A model generated the notes under the pieces. It saw nothing but the letters and a program-made list of their open reading frames with translations, did no database searches and was not told the origin of the DNA. Below are positions 7,395 through 15,674 of a stretch of DNA of 40,727 nt, piece by piece. This stretch comes from Candidatus Nanoarchaeia archaeon (GTDB lineage: Archaea > Nanobdellota > Nanobdellia > SCGC-AAA011-G17 > JAUYJU01), in NCBI GenBank assembly GCA_030700155.1, contig JAUYJU010000029.1, positions 1 to 40,727 of the forward strand, in the 5' to 3' direction. A program made the position numbers and the translations under genes. Position 1 is the stretch's first letter. The number at the start of each line of letters is the position of its first letter.

Positions 7395-7826
7395 TTAGAA
7401 CTCTTTTTCTTTGATTTTGAAGATAGGGTGTCTGTTATCATAACCTGATTCAATTTCATGCCAGTGCTGTATTTTTTCTTCACCTTCTCTCCAGCATAAG
7501 AATACATCTCGGCCTTCAAATTTGAATAAGAAATCTACTAAAGCAGGTTCTAATCCCTTTAAGATACAACCTAAACTTTCTATTTCATCAAGTTCTTTAT
7601 AGAATTCGTAATATAATTTATGTAAATTTTTGTATAATTTAGTGTAAGACTGGAAATGCATTAGTGCTTGATCTTCAAATTCAATATGTAAATCTTCTTC
7701 AACAAGTTTTTGAGAAGCTTCTAGAACTTTAATTCCTTGGTTAAGTTTCTTGACCCTATCTATCTTAGAACTCAATTCAGGTATTATCCCCTCTGCTTTT
7801 TCTATAGTAAAGTACCTCTTTTTCAT
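7395..7826 (-). CDS. DUF2203 family protein
   Basis: The start (KRYFTIEKAEGIIPEL), the central helices and the C-terminal block (GCILKGLEPALVDF, VFLCWREGEEKIQHWHEIE) match the DUF2203 family, small proteins of unknown function found in archaea and bacteria. The conserved WREGE...WHE segment is rich in His, Glu and Trp and could bind metal, but that is a guess. It is the last gene of the Fe-S operon and its ATG overlaps the iscA stop as TAATG, so it is co-translated with an iron-sulfur carrier. That context hints at a link to Fe-S metabolism. Confidence 0.8.
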   Translation of the reverse strand: MKKRYFTIEKAEGIIPELSSKIDRVKKLNQGIKVLEASQKLVEEDLHIEFEDQALMHFQSYTKLYKNLHKLYYEFYKELDEIESLGCILKGLEPALVDFLFKFEGRDVFLCWREGEEKIQHWHEIESGYDNRHPIFKIKEKEF

Positions 7827-8167
7827 TAGAATCCCACTGAACTACCACATCCACATTGAGAAGCTTCATTAGGATTGATTACTTCAAATCTTGCTCCGTG
7901 AAGATCTTCAATAAATTCTATTTTTGATCCGATTAAGAAAGGCATACTTTCTCCGTCGGTTATAATTTTTACTCCTTGATATTCTACGATTATATCGTTT
8001 GCTGAAGGTTTACCAAAGTTAAGATCGTATTTGAATCCTGAACATCCACCAGGAACTACTTTAACTCTTACTCCTTCATCCTGTCTGTTTTGCTGTTGTA
8101 TTAGAGTTGTAATTCTTTTGACAGCGTTATCAGTTAATGTTATTTGTGATTGATTTTTTGTTTCCAT
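7826..8167 (-). CDS. iscA: A-type Fe-S carrier (IscA/SufA/ErpA family)
   Basis: The protein has 113 aa, normal for the family. The three conserved cysteines are in place: VVPGGCSGFKYDL (C42) and QCGCGSSVGF (C105, C107). A-type carriers accept Fe-S clusters from the scaffold and pass them to apo-enzymes. The gene follows nifS after a 39-bp gap; a TATA-like AAAGTATAAAAAG on the minus strand in that gap suggests an extra internal promoter. The name within the IscA/SufA/ErpA group is a convention; sequence does not separate them here. Confidence 0.92.
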   Translation of the reverse strand: METKNQSQITLTDNAVKRITTLIQQQNRQDEGVRVKVVPGGCSGFKYDLNFGKPSANDIIVEYQGVKIITDGESMPFLIGSKIEFIEDLHGARFEVINPNEASQCGCGSSVGF

Positions 8168-8206
8168 TTTTACCTGCCTTAATGTTGTTTGAATGCTTTT
8201 TATACT

Positions 8207-9310
8207 TTATTGTTTTAAATCTTTAATAATTTTGGTTACTATTTCTATTACTTGACCTATTTGTTCTTCTGTTGTATATTTTCCAATAGTTATCCTAATA
8301 CTTGATTGTATAATGTCCTTAGGGAGCCTTAGAGCTTCTAAAACATGAGAGTGTTTTAATGTTTTAGTTGTGCATGCTGAACCTGTTGCAACTGCTACTC
8401 CTTGGTCGTCAAGTGATAATAATAACGTTTCTGCTTCTACTCCTTTGAATGAGATGTTTATGTTATTTGGAAGACTGTTTTTTGGTGAATTTAAAGTTGC
8501 ATTTAATTTTAGTAATCCATTAATTAGTTTATTTTTTAGATTTTCTAATCTTTTGTATTCAATATCTTTTTCTTTGAATGCTAATTCCAATGCTTTTGAG
8601 AAACCTACTATTCCTGGAACATTTTCTGTTCCTGAGCGTAATCCAAATTCTTGTTCTCCTCCGTGAATTAAAGGTTCTAGTTTAGTTTTTGTTTTTAAAA
8701 GTGCAATTCCCTTTGGTCCGTAGATTTTTGCTGAGTTTATTGTTACTAAATCTACATCTGGAATTTCTAGTAATCCTGCTGATTGTGAGGCATCAGTATG
8801 GAATAAAATATTTTTAGAAATTTCTTTTAATTCTTTGATAGGGTTGATAGAGCCTATTTCATTGTTAGCATGCATTATTGAAATTAGGATTGTTGAAGGT
8901 TTTATTGCTTCTTTTAATCTTTCTTTTGAAATTGTTCCATCTTTCTCTGGTTCTAAATAAGTTACTTCAAAACCATGTTTTTCTAGATATTTGCAAGTTT
9001 CTAAAACTGCTTTATGTTCTATTTTTGATGTGATAATGTGATTTCCTTTAGATTTATTTGCCGAAGCCGCTCCTTTAATTGCTAAGTTAACTGATTCTGT
9101 TCCTGAACCAGCAAAAATAATTTGATCTAGTTTTGCATTTAGAAGTTTAGCTATCTTCAATCTTGCTTCATCAACTGCTTCTGCTGCTTCAATTCCGAAA
9201 GAGTTTATAGAACCTGGATTTCCAAATTTATCTGAGAAATAAGGAAGCATAGCTTTTAGAACTTCTTCTCTTACAGGTGTTGTTGCTGCGTAATCTAAGT
9301 ATATTCTCAT
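8207..9310 (-). CDS. nifS: Cysteine desulfurase, NifS/IscS type (class I)
   Basis: PLP enzyme that removes sulfur from cysteine as an enzyme-bound persulfide. The start MRIYLDYAATTPV is the canonical IscS/NifS opening. FAGSGTESVNLAIKG, FHTDASQSAG and the PLP-lysine region NSAKIYGPKG follow, and the catalytic-cysteine loop is ATGSACTTKT near residue 312. The 367-aa length is normal. ATG 9310 overlaps the stop of the HTH gene as ATGA. The same operon also encodes SufS, a class II desulfurase, which is unusual. This one may serve tRNA thiolation or act as a second sulfur source; context cannot decide. Confidence 0.95.
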   Translation of the reverse strand: MRIYLDYAATTPVREEVLKAMLPYFSDKFGNPGSINSFGIEAAEAVDEARLKIAKLLNAKLDQIIFAGSGTESVNLAIKGAASANKSKGNHIITSKIEHKAVLETCKYLEKHGFEVTYLEPEKDGTISKERLKEAIKPSTILISIMHANNEIGSINPIKELKEISKNILFHTDASQSAGLLEIPDVDLVTINSAKIYGPKGIALLKTKTKLEPLIHGGEQEFGLRSGTENVPGIVGFSKALELAFKEKDIEYKRLENLKNKLINGLLKLNATLNSPKNSLPNNINISFKGVEAETLLLSLDDQGVAVATGSACTTKTLKHSHVLEALRLPKDIIQSSIRITIGKYTTEEQIGQVIEIVTKIIKDLKQ

Positions 9311-9666
9311 TTCTCAAAGCATACCTTACAACTAGAGTGTGTCTGTGTTTTATCGTGACAAACCTTGCAAGTTACAAGCTCCTCCATTGATAGTTTTAAC
9401 AGGTTCTGCATCTCTTTTTGGAATGTTTCTTCTGTTATCGTTGGAGCTAATTCTTTGATTCTTGATTTTACTTTATCATTAAATGTTACATGTATTGCTC
9501 TTTTCTCATTGAAATATTGCGAAATTGCTTGTTCTGTTACCCTTAGTTTTTTAGCTATTTCTCTTTGGGTTAATCCTAAATCTTTCATGGCTGCTGCTAA
9601 TTCCTTTCTTAGAGAAGGAATCATGTAGTTAACTTCTATTTCCTGCGGAAAAATAAAATTTGCCAT
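9307..9666 (-). CDS. XRE-type HTH regulator with C-terminal cysteine pairs, in the suf operon
   Basis: The 119-aa protein opens MANFIFPQEIEVNYMIPSLR. A helix-turn-helix follows (GLTQREIAKKLRVTEQAISQYFNEKR, residues about 32-57), then a helical region and a tail with VTCKVCHD and SSCKVCFE, four cysteines in two CxxC pairs. The architecture resembles COG2522, archaeal XRE-like predicted regulators. Its start overlaps the sufT stop (TAATG) and its stop overlaps nifS (ATGA), placing it firmly inside the operon. I infer that the cysteines bind an Fe-S cluster or zinc and that it senses cluster status like IscR or SufR, though it is unrelated to them. Confidence 0.85.
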   Translation of the reverse strand: MANFIFPQEIEVNYMIPSLRKELAAAMKDLGLTQREIAKKLRVTEQAISQYFNEKRAIHVTFNDKVKSRIKELAPTITEETFQKEMQNLLKLSMEELVTCKVCHDKTQTHSSCKVCFEK

Positions 9667-9953
9667 TAAGCCACCCCTAACATTTCTTTTACTTCTTCAC
9701 TTGGTTGCCAAGGGGGGTTGAATGTAATTTCTATTTCTGCTTCCTTGAATCCAAGTTGCTCTAGTTTTGATTTTAATTCTTCTAACATCAAAGGTCCATA
9801 AGGACACGTTGGTGTAGTGAAGGTCATTGTTACTTTTATAGTTTCTTCTTTAATTTCAATATTGTAAACTAAACCTAAAGTCCAGATGTCAATACCTAGT
9901 TCAGGATCTTCACATGTTTTCATTATTTCAATTGTTTGTTCTTTAGTTATCAT
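9666..9953 (-). CDS. sufT: SufT/MIP18 family (DUF59) Fe-S assembly factor
   Basis: The 95 aa cover a complete DUF59 domain: CEDPELGIDIWTLGLVYNI, then TFTTPTCPYGPLML, the conserved loop with its reactive cysteine, and ITFNPPWQPSEEVKEMLG at the end. Proteins of this family help mature Fe-S enzymes, especially under heavy demand; eukaryotic MIP18 (CIA2) is related. Starts ATGA-overlapped with sufC and ends TAATG-overlapped with the HTH gene. PaaD is a related alternative, but no phenylacetate genes are present. Confidence 0.92.
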   Translation of the reverse strand: MITKEQTIEIMKTCEDPELGIDIWTLGLVYNIEIKEETIKVTMTFTTPTCPYGPLMLEELKSKLEQLGFKEAEIEITFNPPWQPSEEVKEMLGVA

Positions 9954-10678
9954 TGTGCAATTTGATAGCCTTGTTCTTCTATTTGCTTAGCTAATTCTGG
10001 ACCTCCTTGTTTTATTATTTTGCCTGCTTGCATTATGTAAGTTTTATTTGGAGTTAAGTAATCTAAAAACCTATAATAATGAGTGATTACTAATATTCCC
10101 ATATCTTTATCCATAATAGACTTTATGCCGTCTGCAATTACTTTTAAAGCATCAACATCTGTTCCTGAATCTGTTTCATCTAGAAGAGCATACTTAGGAT
10201 TTAAAGTTATTAGTTGAAGTATTTCACATTTCTTTTTTTCTCCACCTGAGAATCCTTCATTTAATGATCTTTTTAGTAAAGCTGAATCCATATTTAGTTT
10301 AGACATCTTTTCTTTTAGTAGTTTATGGAAATCTACAACTGAAAGGTCTTTGCCTGTAACTGCATTATAAGCTGTTCTTAGGAAACTTGAGACCCTAACA
10401 CCTGAGATTTCAGATGGATATTGAAATGATAGGAATAATCCTTTTTTTGCCCTTTCATTTGCTGGAGCATTAGTTATGTCTTCTCCGTCTAGTAAAATTT
10501 GACCTTTAGTTACTTTATATTTAGGATGACCCATTAAAGTATTTGCTAAAGTTGATTTTCCAGAACCGTTTGGACCCATTATTGCTGTAATTTCCCCTTT
10601 AATGATCTCTAAATTAACTCCTTTTAGTATTTCTTTTCCTTCAACTTCAACATGTAAGTTTTTGATTTCTATTTTCAT
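9950..10678 (-). CDS. sufC: SufC, Fe-S assembly ATPase
   Basis: ABC-type ATPase of the SufBCD scaffold. Walker A is GPNGSGKSTLANTL (about 35-48), the ABC signature is EGFSGGEKKKCEIL, and the Walker B region is ALLDETDSGTDVDAL, the SufC form of the D-loop. FQYPSEISGV is a SufC-specific stretch after the first half. 242 aa is normal. It powers the conformational change in SufB-SufD that builds the cluster. The start is 1 nt after sufU and has a GGAG ribosome-binding site. Confidence 0.97.
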   Translation of the reverse strand: MKIEIKNLHVEVEGKEILKGVNLEIIKGEITAIMGPNGSGKSTLANTLMGHPKYKVTKGQILLDGEDITNAPANERAKKGLFLSFQYPSEISGVRVSSFLRTAYNAVTGKDLSVVDFHKLLKEKMSKLNMDSALLKRSLNEGFSGGEKKKCEILQLITLNPKYALLDETDSGTDVDALKVIADGIKSIMDKDMGILVITHYYRFLDYLTPNKTYIMQAGKIIKQGGPELAKQIEEQGYQIAQ

Positions 10679-10679
10679 T

Positions 10680-11081
10680 TTATTCTCCTGTTATTTTCTT
10701 TAAAGTTTTTAGTGATAAGTTAGCGCATTTAATACGCATGTAACTTATTGGAATTCCTAGTAATTCTTTTATTTTTTCTTCATTAACTTGTTTTACTTCA
10801 TTTAAATCTTTGTTTTTTATATGTTCTGTTAGCAATGATGCAGATGCTTGTGATATTGCGCATCCCTTTCCATTGAATTTTATGTCTTCTATTTTATTGT
10901 TGTTTAACTTTACAAATAATTCTATTTGGTCTCCACATAATGGATTTAATCCTTTTTCTTTTTTACAATCTAATAAAGTTCCAAAATTTCTTGGATTTTT
11001 AAAATGATCTAATACGTTCTCTTTGTACATTTCTTGTTCTTCTGTCAAAGATACTTCTGTTATTTGGTTTTTGTCTATCAC
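10680..11081 (-). CDS. sufU: SufU/IscU-type scaffold or sulfur-transfer protein
   Basis: NifU N-terminal domain family. The three ligand cysteines are present in NPLCGDQIEL, NGKGCAISQAS and RIKCANLSLK, and ENVLDHFKNPRNFG is the family's N-terminal helix. In SufS systems SufU accepts persulfide from SufS using zinc; in ISC systems IscU is the scaffold. Next to SufS, the first role is more likely. The start is GTG 11081, overlapping the sufS stop as GTGA; an in-frame ATG at 11027 gives the more usual family N-terminus (MYKENVLDH) and cannot be excluded. Confidence 0.92.
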   Translation of the reverse strand: MIDKNQITEVSLTEEQEMYKENVLDHFKNPRNFGTLLDCKKEKGLNPLCGDQIELFVKLNNNKIEDIKFNGKGCAISQASASLLTEHIKNKDLNEVKQVNEEKIKELLGIPISYMRIKCANLSLKTLKKITGE

Positions 11082-12313
11082 TTGTTAAATACCTGTTTTG
11101 CTTTTTCTACTGCTAAAACTAAATTTTCTATATCATCATATGAGTTGTATAAATAGAAACTTGCCCTAACAGTTCCTTGTAAGTTTAGTTTTGTCATTAA
11201 AGGCATTGCGCAATGATGTCCTCCACGAACACAAACCCCTTCTTTATCTAAAATTGAAGCTACATCATGAGCGTGAATCCCTTCAATATTGAAAGATACT
11301 ATATTAGACCTGTTTTCTGAATTAGTTGGACCGTAAACAGTGACTCCTTGTATTGAGTTTAACCTATCACGAGCGTATTCTGCTAAATCTTTAGTATGCG
11401 CGTGTATTTTTTCTGGATCTGCTGCCTTTAGATATTCTGCAGCTACTCCGAAACCTATTCCTCCTGCTATATTTGGAGTTCCTGCTTCAAATTTCATTGG
11501 TAGTTCGTTCCATGTTGAATCTTCCCATGTAACTTCTGAGATCATGTCTCCACCGTACATGAAAGGAGATATTTTTTCTAGTAATTCCCTTTTGCCATAT
11601 AAAGCTCCAATTCCAGTTGGACCTAACATTTTATGTCCTGAAAAAGCTAAAAAATCTACGTCTAAATCTTTTACATCAACTTTCATATGCGGAACTGATT
11701 GTGCTCCATCTACAATGTAGTAAGCTTTAACTTCATGAGCTAATTTTGCTAATTCTTTTACTGGAATTAAAGTTCCAATTGCATTTGAAACATGAGTTGA
11801 TGCTACTATTTTTGTATTTGAATTTATTAATTGTTTAGCGTGTTCTAAATCTAGAGTTAAGTCTTCTTTTACCTTTATGAAAGATAATTTTAGTTTCTTT
11901 TCTTTTGCTAATTGCTGCCAAGGAACTAAGTTTGAATGATGTTCTAATTCTGTTAAAACTATTTCATCTCCTTGTTTTAGTTCTTTTCCTAAAGAGTAAG
12001 CTAATAAGTTTATAGAAGCTGTTGTTCCTGAAGTGAAAATTATCTCATTTGGATTTGCATTGATCAAATCAGCTACTTTTTTATGCGCTTCTTCGTATGC
12101 TATTGTAGCTTCTTCTGATAGCTTGTAAACTCCTCTGTGGATGTTTGCATTAGTATTTTCATAGAAATTCTTAATTGTATCAATTACTATTTGTGGTTTC
12201 TGTGAAGATGCTGCGCTGTCTAAATAAATTATTTCTTTATTATTGATTAATCTTTTTAAGATAGGGAAATCTTGCTTCATCATTTCCATTGATAAAGTCT
12301 GTTTTATTGTCAT
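11078..12313 (-). CDS. sufS: SufS cysteine desulfurase (class II)
   Basis: PLP enzyme of 411 aa. The opening IIYLDSAASSQKPQIVID, the middle FTSGTTASINLLAYS and LTELEHHSNLVPW, the PLP-lysine motif AFSGHKMLGPTGIG and the catalytic cysteine in VRGGHHCAMPLM are all SufS-type. It liberates sulfur from cysteine for the SufBCD scaffold, probably handing persulfide to the adjacent SufU. The start overlaps the sufD stop (ATGA) and the end overlaps sufU (GTGA), so it is translationally coupled on both sides. Confidence 0.97.
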   Translation of the reverse strand: MTIKQTLSMEMMKQDFPILKRLINNKEIIYLDSAASSQKPQIVIDTIKNFYENTNANIHRGVYKLSEEATIAYEEAHKKVADLINANPNEIIFTSGTTASINLLAYSLGKELKQGDEIVLTELEHHSNLVPWQQLAKEKKLKLSFIKVKEDLTLDLEHAKQLINSNTKIVASTHVSNAIGTLIPVKELAKLAHEVKAYYIVDGAQSVPHMKVDVKDLDVDFLAFSGHKMLGPTGIGALYGKRELLEKISPFMYGGDMISEVTWEDSTWNELPMKFEAGTPNIAGGIGFGVAAEYLKAADPEKIHAHTKDLAEYARDRLNSIQGVTVYGPTNSENRSNIVSFNIEGIHAHDVASILDKEGVCVRGGHHCAMPLMTKLNLQGTVRASFYLYNSYDDIENLVLAVEKAKQVFNK

Positions 12314-13245
12314 TGTAATCTCTCCAGAACTATTTGTTTTACATTGTCGTTTTCTATTAAAGATTCAAAAAATCCTTCTATAATCTTGTTTTTAGCTTCT
12401 TTTTCTCCTACTCCGCGTGACATTAAATAGAATATCTTTTCTGGGTCTAGCTTGCTTATAGTTGTTCCGTGGCTGCATTTTACATTATCATTATGTATTT
12501 CTAAAGTTGGAACTGCATCTGCTTTTGCTTCATTGCTTAATAAAATAGTTTCTTGTTTTTGGTATCCTATTGTGTTATGTCCCTTTTCCTGGATTTTTAT
12601 TAAACCGTTATAGTTTGATTTTGCTTTATCATTTAATACTCCGCGAGAGAGCATATTAGATTCTGTATGCGGTGCGTTGTGGATTGTTCTTACATCAAAA
12701 TTAAATTCTTGATTTTTGTCTCCGAAAAATAAACCTATATTCTTAGTTTTAGAACCTTGTCCGTTTAGATCTGTAATTAAAGTTGAATTTGTTGCTTTTG
12801 ATCCCAAAGTACAATCTAACCAGTTGACTACTGCATCTTTTCCTAAAGAAGCTTTCTTTATTGATTTATTATTAGTTTCTTTATTTAAGTTTTGTACTGA
12901 GATAAATTCTATATTTGAATTATCTTTAGCTATAATTTCTACTATTTGAGATCTTTCATTTACTTTATCATTTGATTTTGCTAAATCTATAATAGAAGCT
13001 TTTGAATTTTCTTCTGCAATGATTAAAATATTTTCTTTGGAGTTAGCTATTAAGTTTAGAGAAATTTCTATTGGGGTTTCTATAATTGTGTTTTTAGGGA
13101 TATAGATTAGTAAACCATCTGTGTAATCTTGTTTTTCTGCTAAAGAGAATAGATATTTTTGTATTAAATCTTCGTATTCTCCTGCTTCTTCAAAGGGGAG
13201 AATTATAGCTTTCTCATTTCCTTTAATATTAAATTCGGAGTCCAT
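12310..13245 (-). CDS. sufD: SufD, scaffold subunit
   Basis: 311-aa SufB/SufD family protein, shorter than sufB as expected. The C-terminal beta-helix and SufC-binding end are clear: NYNGLIKIQEKGHNTIGYQKQ, LEIHNDNVKCSHGTTI and FYLMSRGVGEKEAKNKIIEGF. SufD pairs with SufB, and the conserved histidine in this C-terminal region helps hold the nascent cluster. The N-terminal half is weakly conserved, as usual. It follows sufB after 10 bp. Assignment as SufD rather than a second SufB rests on length and order. Confidence 0.95.
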   Translation of the reverse strand: MDSEFNIKGNEKAIILPFEEAGEYEDLIQKYLFSLAEKQDYTDGLLIYIPKNTIIETPIEISLNLIANSKENILIIAEENSKASIIDLAKSNDKVNERSQIVEIIAKDNSNIEFISVQNLNKETNNKSIKKASLGKDAVVNWLDCTLGSKATNSTLITDLNGQGSKTKNIGLFFGDKNQEFNFDVRTIHNAPHTESNMLSRGVLNDKAKSNYNGLIKIQEKGHNTIGYQKQETILLSNEAKADAVPTLEIHNDNVKCSHGTTISKLDPEKIFYLMSRGVGEKEAKNKIIEGFFESLIENDNVKQIVLERLQ

Positions 13246-13255
13246 GTTACTGTAT

Positions 13256-14668
13256 TCAACCTACTGCTCCCTCCATTTCTAGTTCTATTAGTTTGTTTAA
13301 TTCAACTGCATATTCTAAAGGTAATTCTTTTACCACTGGGGCTATGAAACCTGAAACTATCATTTTTAGAGCTTGTTCTTCTGATAGACCACGGGACATT
13401 AAATAAAATATTTCTTCATCTCCTATTTTGCCTACACGAGCTTCATGAGCTATTTCTACGTCGTTATTGTCTATCTTCATGTAAGGGTAAGTGTTAGAAG
13501 TTGATTTGTCATCTATTAACAAAGCGTCACATTGTACGCTTGACTTAGTGTCTTTAGCTGCTGGAGAGACTTTTAGTAAACCTCTGTAAGTGGATATTCC
13601 TCCACCTTTGCTTATGCTCTTTGCACGAATTATAGAATTTGTTCTTGGAGCTGCGTGTATTACTTTAGATCCCGTGTCTTGATTTTGTCCTGGACCTGCA
13701 AAGGCAATACCTAAACTATCTGAAGATGCTCCTTCTCCAACTAAAACTGAACATGGATAAAGCATCGTAGTTCCGCTTCCCATATTGCCATTTAGCCATA
13801 AAACTTTTCCATTTTTTTCTACAATTGCTCTTTTAGTATTTAGGTTGTAAGTATTCTTAGACCAATTTTCAATTGAACTGTATTTTATTGTTGCACCTTC
13901 CTTTACAAATAATTCTACACAACCCGCATGTAGCGCTGACTTTTCAAATCTTGGAGCACTGCAGCCTTCATAATATGACACCTCAGAATTTTTATCTGCA
14001 ATAATTAAAGTGTGTTCAAATTGTCCACCTTGTTCTGCGTTCATTCTGAAATAAGCTTGTAGTGGTAATTCTACTTTTACATTTGGAGGAACGTAAATGA
14101 AAGTTCCAGAAGACCATACTGCGCCGTGAAGCATAATGAATTTGTGGTCATTAATTGGAATACATTTTGTCATGAAATGTTCTTTTACTAATTCTGGATA
14201 TTTTTGGACTGCAACGTCCATGTTTTCAAAAATAACCCCCTTGTCTTCCCATTCTTTTTTTAAGTTGTGGTACACTGTATCACTATCATATTGGAAAGCT
14301 GCACCACCCAAAACTCTTTTTTCTGCTTCTGGAATTCCTAATTTTTCTGCTGTTCTTCTTATTTCTTCAGGAACATCTTCCCATTTTGTTGATTCTTTCG
14401 CATCTGGCCTTACATAGTAAGCTATTTGATTTAGATCTAGCTTTTTTAAAGAAGGACCCCAGTTTGGCATTTTTGTTTTATTGAACCATTCCAGTGCTTT
14501 TAGTCTTTTTTGAAGCATCCATTCTGGCTCGTTTTTTTGTTTTGAAATTTCCCTTACTATGTTTTCTGTGATTCCTAAATCTGCCCTGAATTTTGATTTA
14601 TCCGGGTTTGCATCGTCGTATCTAGATCTGTCGATGCTAAAATCCTGAATTTGAGATGGTTTAGACAT
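13256..14668 (-). CDS. sufB: SufB, Fe-S scaffold subunit
   Basis: Full-length 470-aa SufB. Diagnostic stretches include PEWMLQKRLKALEWF near residue 47, YYVRPDAKESTKWEDVPEEI, VYHNLKKEWEDKGVIF, EHFMTKCIPINDHKF, SYYEGCSAPRF, the core beta-helix, and FYLMSRGLSEEQALKMIVSGF at the SufC-binding end. With SufC and SufD it forms the scaffold on which clusters are built. First gene of a ten-gene minus-strand operon. The start (ATG 14668) lies about 36 nt after the TATA box. Confidence 0.98.
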   Translation of the reverse strand: MSKPSQIQDFSIDRSRYDDANPDKSKFRADLGITENIVREISKQKNEPEWMLQKRLKALEWFNKTKMPNWGPSLKKLDLNQIAYYVRPDAKESTKWEDVPEEIRRTAEKLGIPEAEKRVLGGAAFQYDSDTVYHNLKKEWEDKGVIFENMDVAVQKYPELVKEHFMTKCIPINDHKFIMLHGAVWSSGTFIYVPPNVKVELPLQAYFRMNAEQGGQFEHTLIIADKNSEVSYYEGCSAPRFEKSALHAGCVELFVKEGATIKYSSIENWSKNTYNLNTKRAIVEKNGKVLWLNGNMGSGTTMLYPCSVLVGEGASSDSLGIAFAGPGQNQDTGSKVIHAAPRTNSIIRAKSISKGGGISTYRGLLKVSPAAKDTKSSVQCDALLIDDKSTSNTYPYMKIDNNDVEIAHEARVGKIGDEEIFYLMSRGLSEEQALKMIVSGFIAPVVKELPLEYAVELNKLIELEMEGAVG

Positions 14669-14703
14669 ATTTAAGGACCCATTGTAAGAATTAGTTTTAA
14701 TGG

Positions 14704-14728
14704 TATATAAACTTAACGTATGTTAAGT
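14704..14728 (-). promoter_or_regulatory. suf operon promoter with adjoining perfect palindrome
   Basis: On the minus strand, TTTATATA (14704-14711) lies about 36 bp before the sufB ATG, a good TATA distance. Directly upstream, over the BRE position, is the perfect inverted repeat ACTTAAC-GTAT-GTTAAGT (14711-14728), touching the TATA box. Binding there would block TBP/TFB, so it is a good candidate operator. I infer that the HTH protein encoded in the operon may be its ligand. Confidence 0.6.
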
Positions 14729-14750
14729 ATTATTAGTTTTGTAGAAAATT

Positions 14751-15338
14751 TCATTTCAAAGAACTAAATCTTTCCCCAACAATATTCCAATCAACATTGT
14801 CTAAGAAGGTGTTAACATAAGTTGCTTTATCTGTACCATAATCTATCATGAAAGCATGCTCCCAACAATCAAGAGCTAATAATATTTCTTGACCGGCAGG
14901 CAAACCTATATGGTGTTCAAATACAATATAAGTATCAATCCTTTTTTCCACAGGATTCCAAGTAATCAGCACCCATCCAGGTGTTGATGCAGCTGCAGCT
15001 TTGATGTCTTGAACAAATTTATCCCAGGAACCAAATGAGCTTTCAACTGCAGATTTAAAGTCAGATGAAGGTTCTGTTTTAGAACCAGTTAAATTCTCAA
15101 AATATAATTCGTGCAAGAATGTACCGTTCCATGCAACTACTTTAGCCCTCATTAAAGCTGAGTAAGGCGTGTAAGAATAATTTCCAGCTTTCTCAGCTGT
15201 CTCTAAAGCTTTTGTGATTTCAATGTATTTGTTAACATAACCCTTGTATAAACCGAAATGTGCTTCTAGTTGTTTTTCGGAAAGTCCTTTTATTTTTCCT
15301 TTCAAATGCGAGTAATCTTTTACTTTGTGGTCTACCAT
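14751..15338 (-). CDS. sod: Superoxide dismutase, Fe/Mn family
   Basis: The four metal ligands are in place: H27 (EAHFGLYKGYVNK, with gateway Y31), H76 (FLHELYFENL), and D157 and H161 (LDCWEHAFMIDYG). HELYFENL in place of the classic HxFYW puts it in the divergent SodF-like branch, as in Bacillus SodF. It dismutates superoxide in the cytosol. The ATG is about 25 bp after a minus-strand TATA box (TTTATAAG, 15362-15369), so the mRNA is probably leaderless. It stands 82 bp upstream of the sufB start in the same direction with its own promoter. Metal preference cannot be read reliably. Confidence 0.95.
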   Translation of the reverse strand: MVDHKVKDYSHLKGKIKGLSEKQLEAHFGLYKGYVNKYIEITKALETAEKAGNYSYTPYSALMRAKVVAWNGTFLHELYFENLTGSKTEPSSDFKSAVESSFGSWDKFVQDIKAAAASTPGWVLITWNPVEKRIDTYIVFEHHIGLPAGQEILLALDCWEHAFMIDYGTDKATYVNTFLDNVDWNIVGERFSSLK

Positions 15339-15400
15339 GAGGTAATACTCTTTATTGGAATCTTATAAACATTTATTGACTGGAGAATATAGTTTATACT

Positions 15401-15437
15401 CCGGAAGATTTCCGGTTTTTTCTGAGAAATTTATATT
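15401..15437 (+). promoter_or_regulatory. Promoter of the DUF4258/DUF2283 pair with a GGAAGATTTCC palindrome
   Basis: CCGGAA-GAT-TTCCGG (15401-15415) is a perfect 6+6 bp palindrome, followed 14 bp later by the TATA box TTTATATT (15430-15437) and the leaderless ATG at 15462. The core CGGAAGATTTCC is repeated exactly upstream of the next plus-strand promoter (15879-15890). A T-run right after the palindrome would also suit a terminator, but no plus-strand gene ends here. Confidence 0.5.
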
Positions 15438-15461
15438 AAGGTTTAAAATCCATCTTGGTTA

Positions 15462-15674
15462 ATGAGGATTATTTATACGAATCACGCTAAATTTAAAATT
15501 GAAAAGTTAAAAATTCCCAGAGTATGGATTGAAGAGACTTTTAAATCTCCAGATTTGATAATCACTTTTGGAGATAAGTTCATTATTAATAGGAAATTAA
15601 ATGGTAAGACTTTAGAAATAGTTTATATAAAAGCAAAGTATATAAGGGTAGTTACATTATATTTTTTAAGATGA
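15462..15674 (+). CDS. DUF4258-like small protein, possible RelE-fold toxin
   Basis: The 70-aa protein opens MRIIYTNHAKFKIEKLKIPR, with WIEETFKSPDLII and a beta-rich end (KTLEIVYIKAKYIRVVTLYF). The pattern of HA near the start, a helix, a P-D turn and then four strands fits DUF4258, a small RelE/BrnT-like group. The next gene, DUF2283, overlaps by 4 bp (ATGA); these two families often occur together and behave like a toxin-antitoxin pair, although biochemical proof is thin. The ATG lies about 28 bp after the TATA box, so the message is probably leaderless. Confidence 0.72.
   Translation: MRIIYTNHAKFKIEKLKIPRVWIEETFKSPDLIITFGDKFIINRKLNGKTLEIVYIKAKYIRVVTLYFLR

Noticed and set aside
15401-15420. 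Intrinsic terminator (palindrome plus T-run)
   Set aside because: No plus-strand gene ends here, and the same core recurs before another promoter without a T-run, which fits an operator better.
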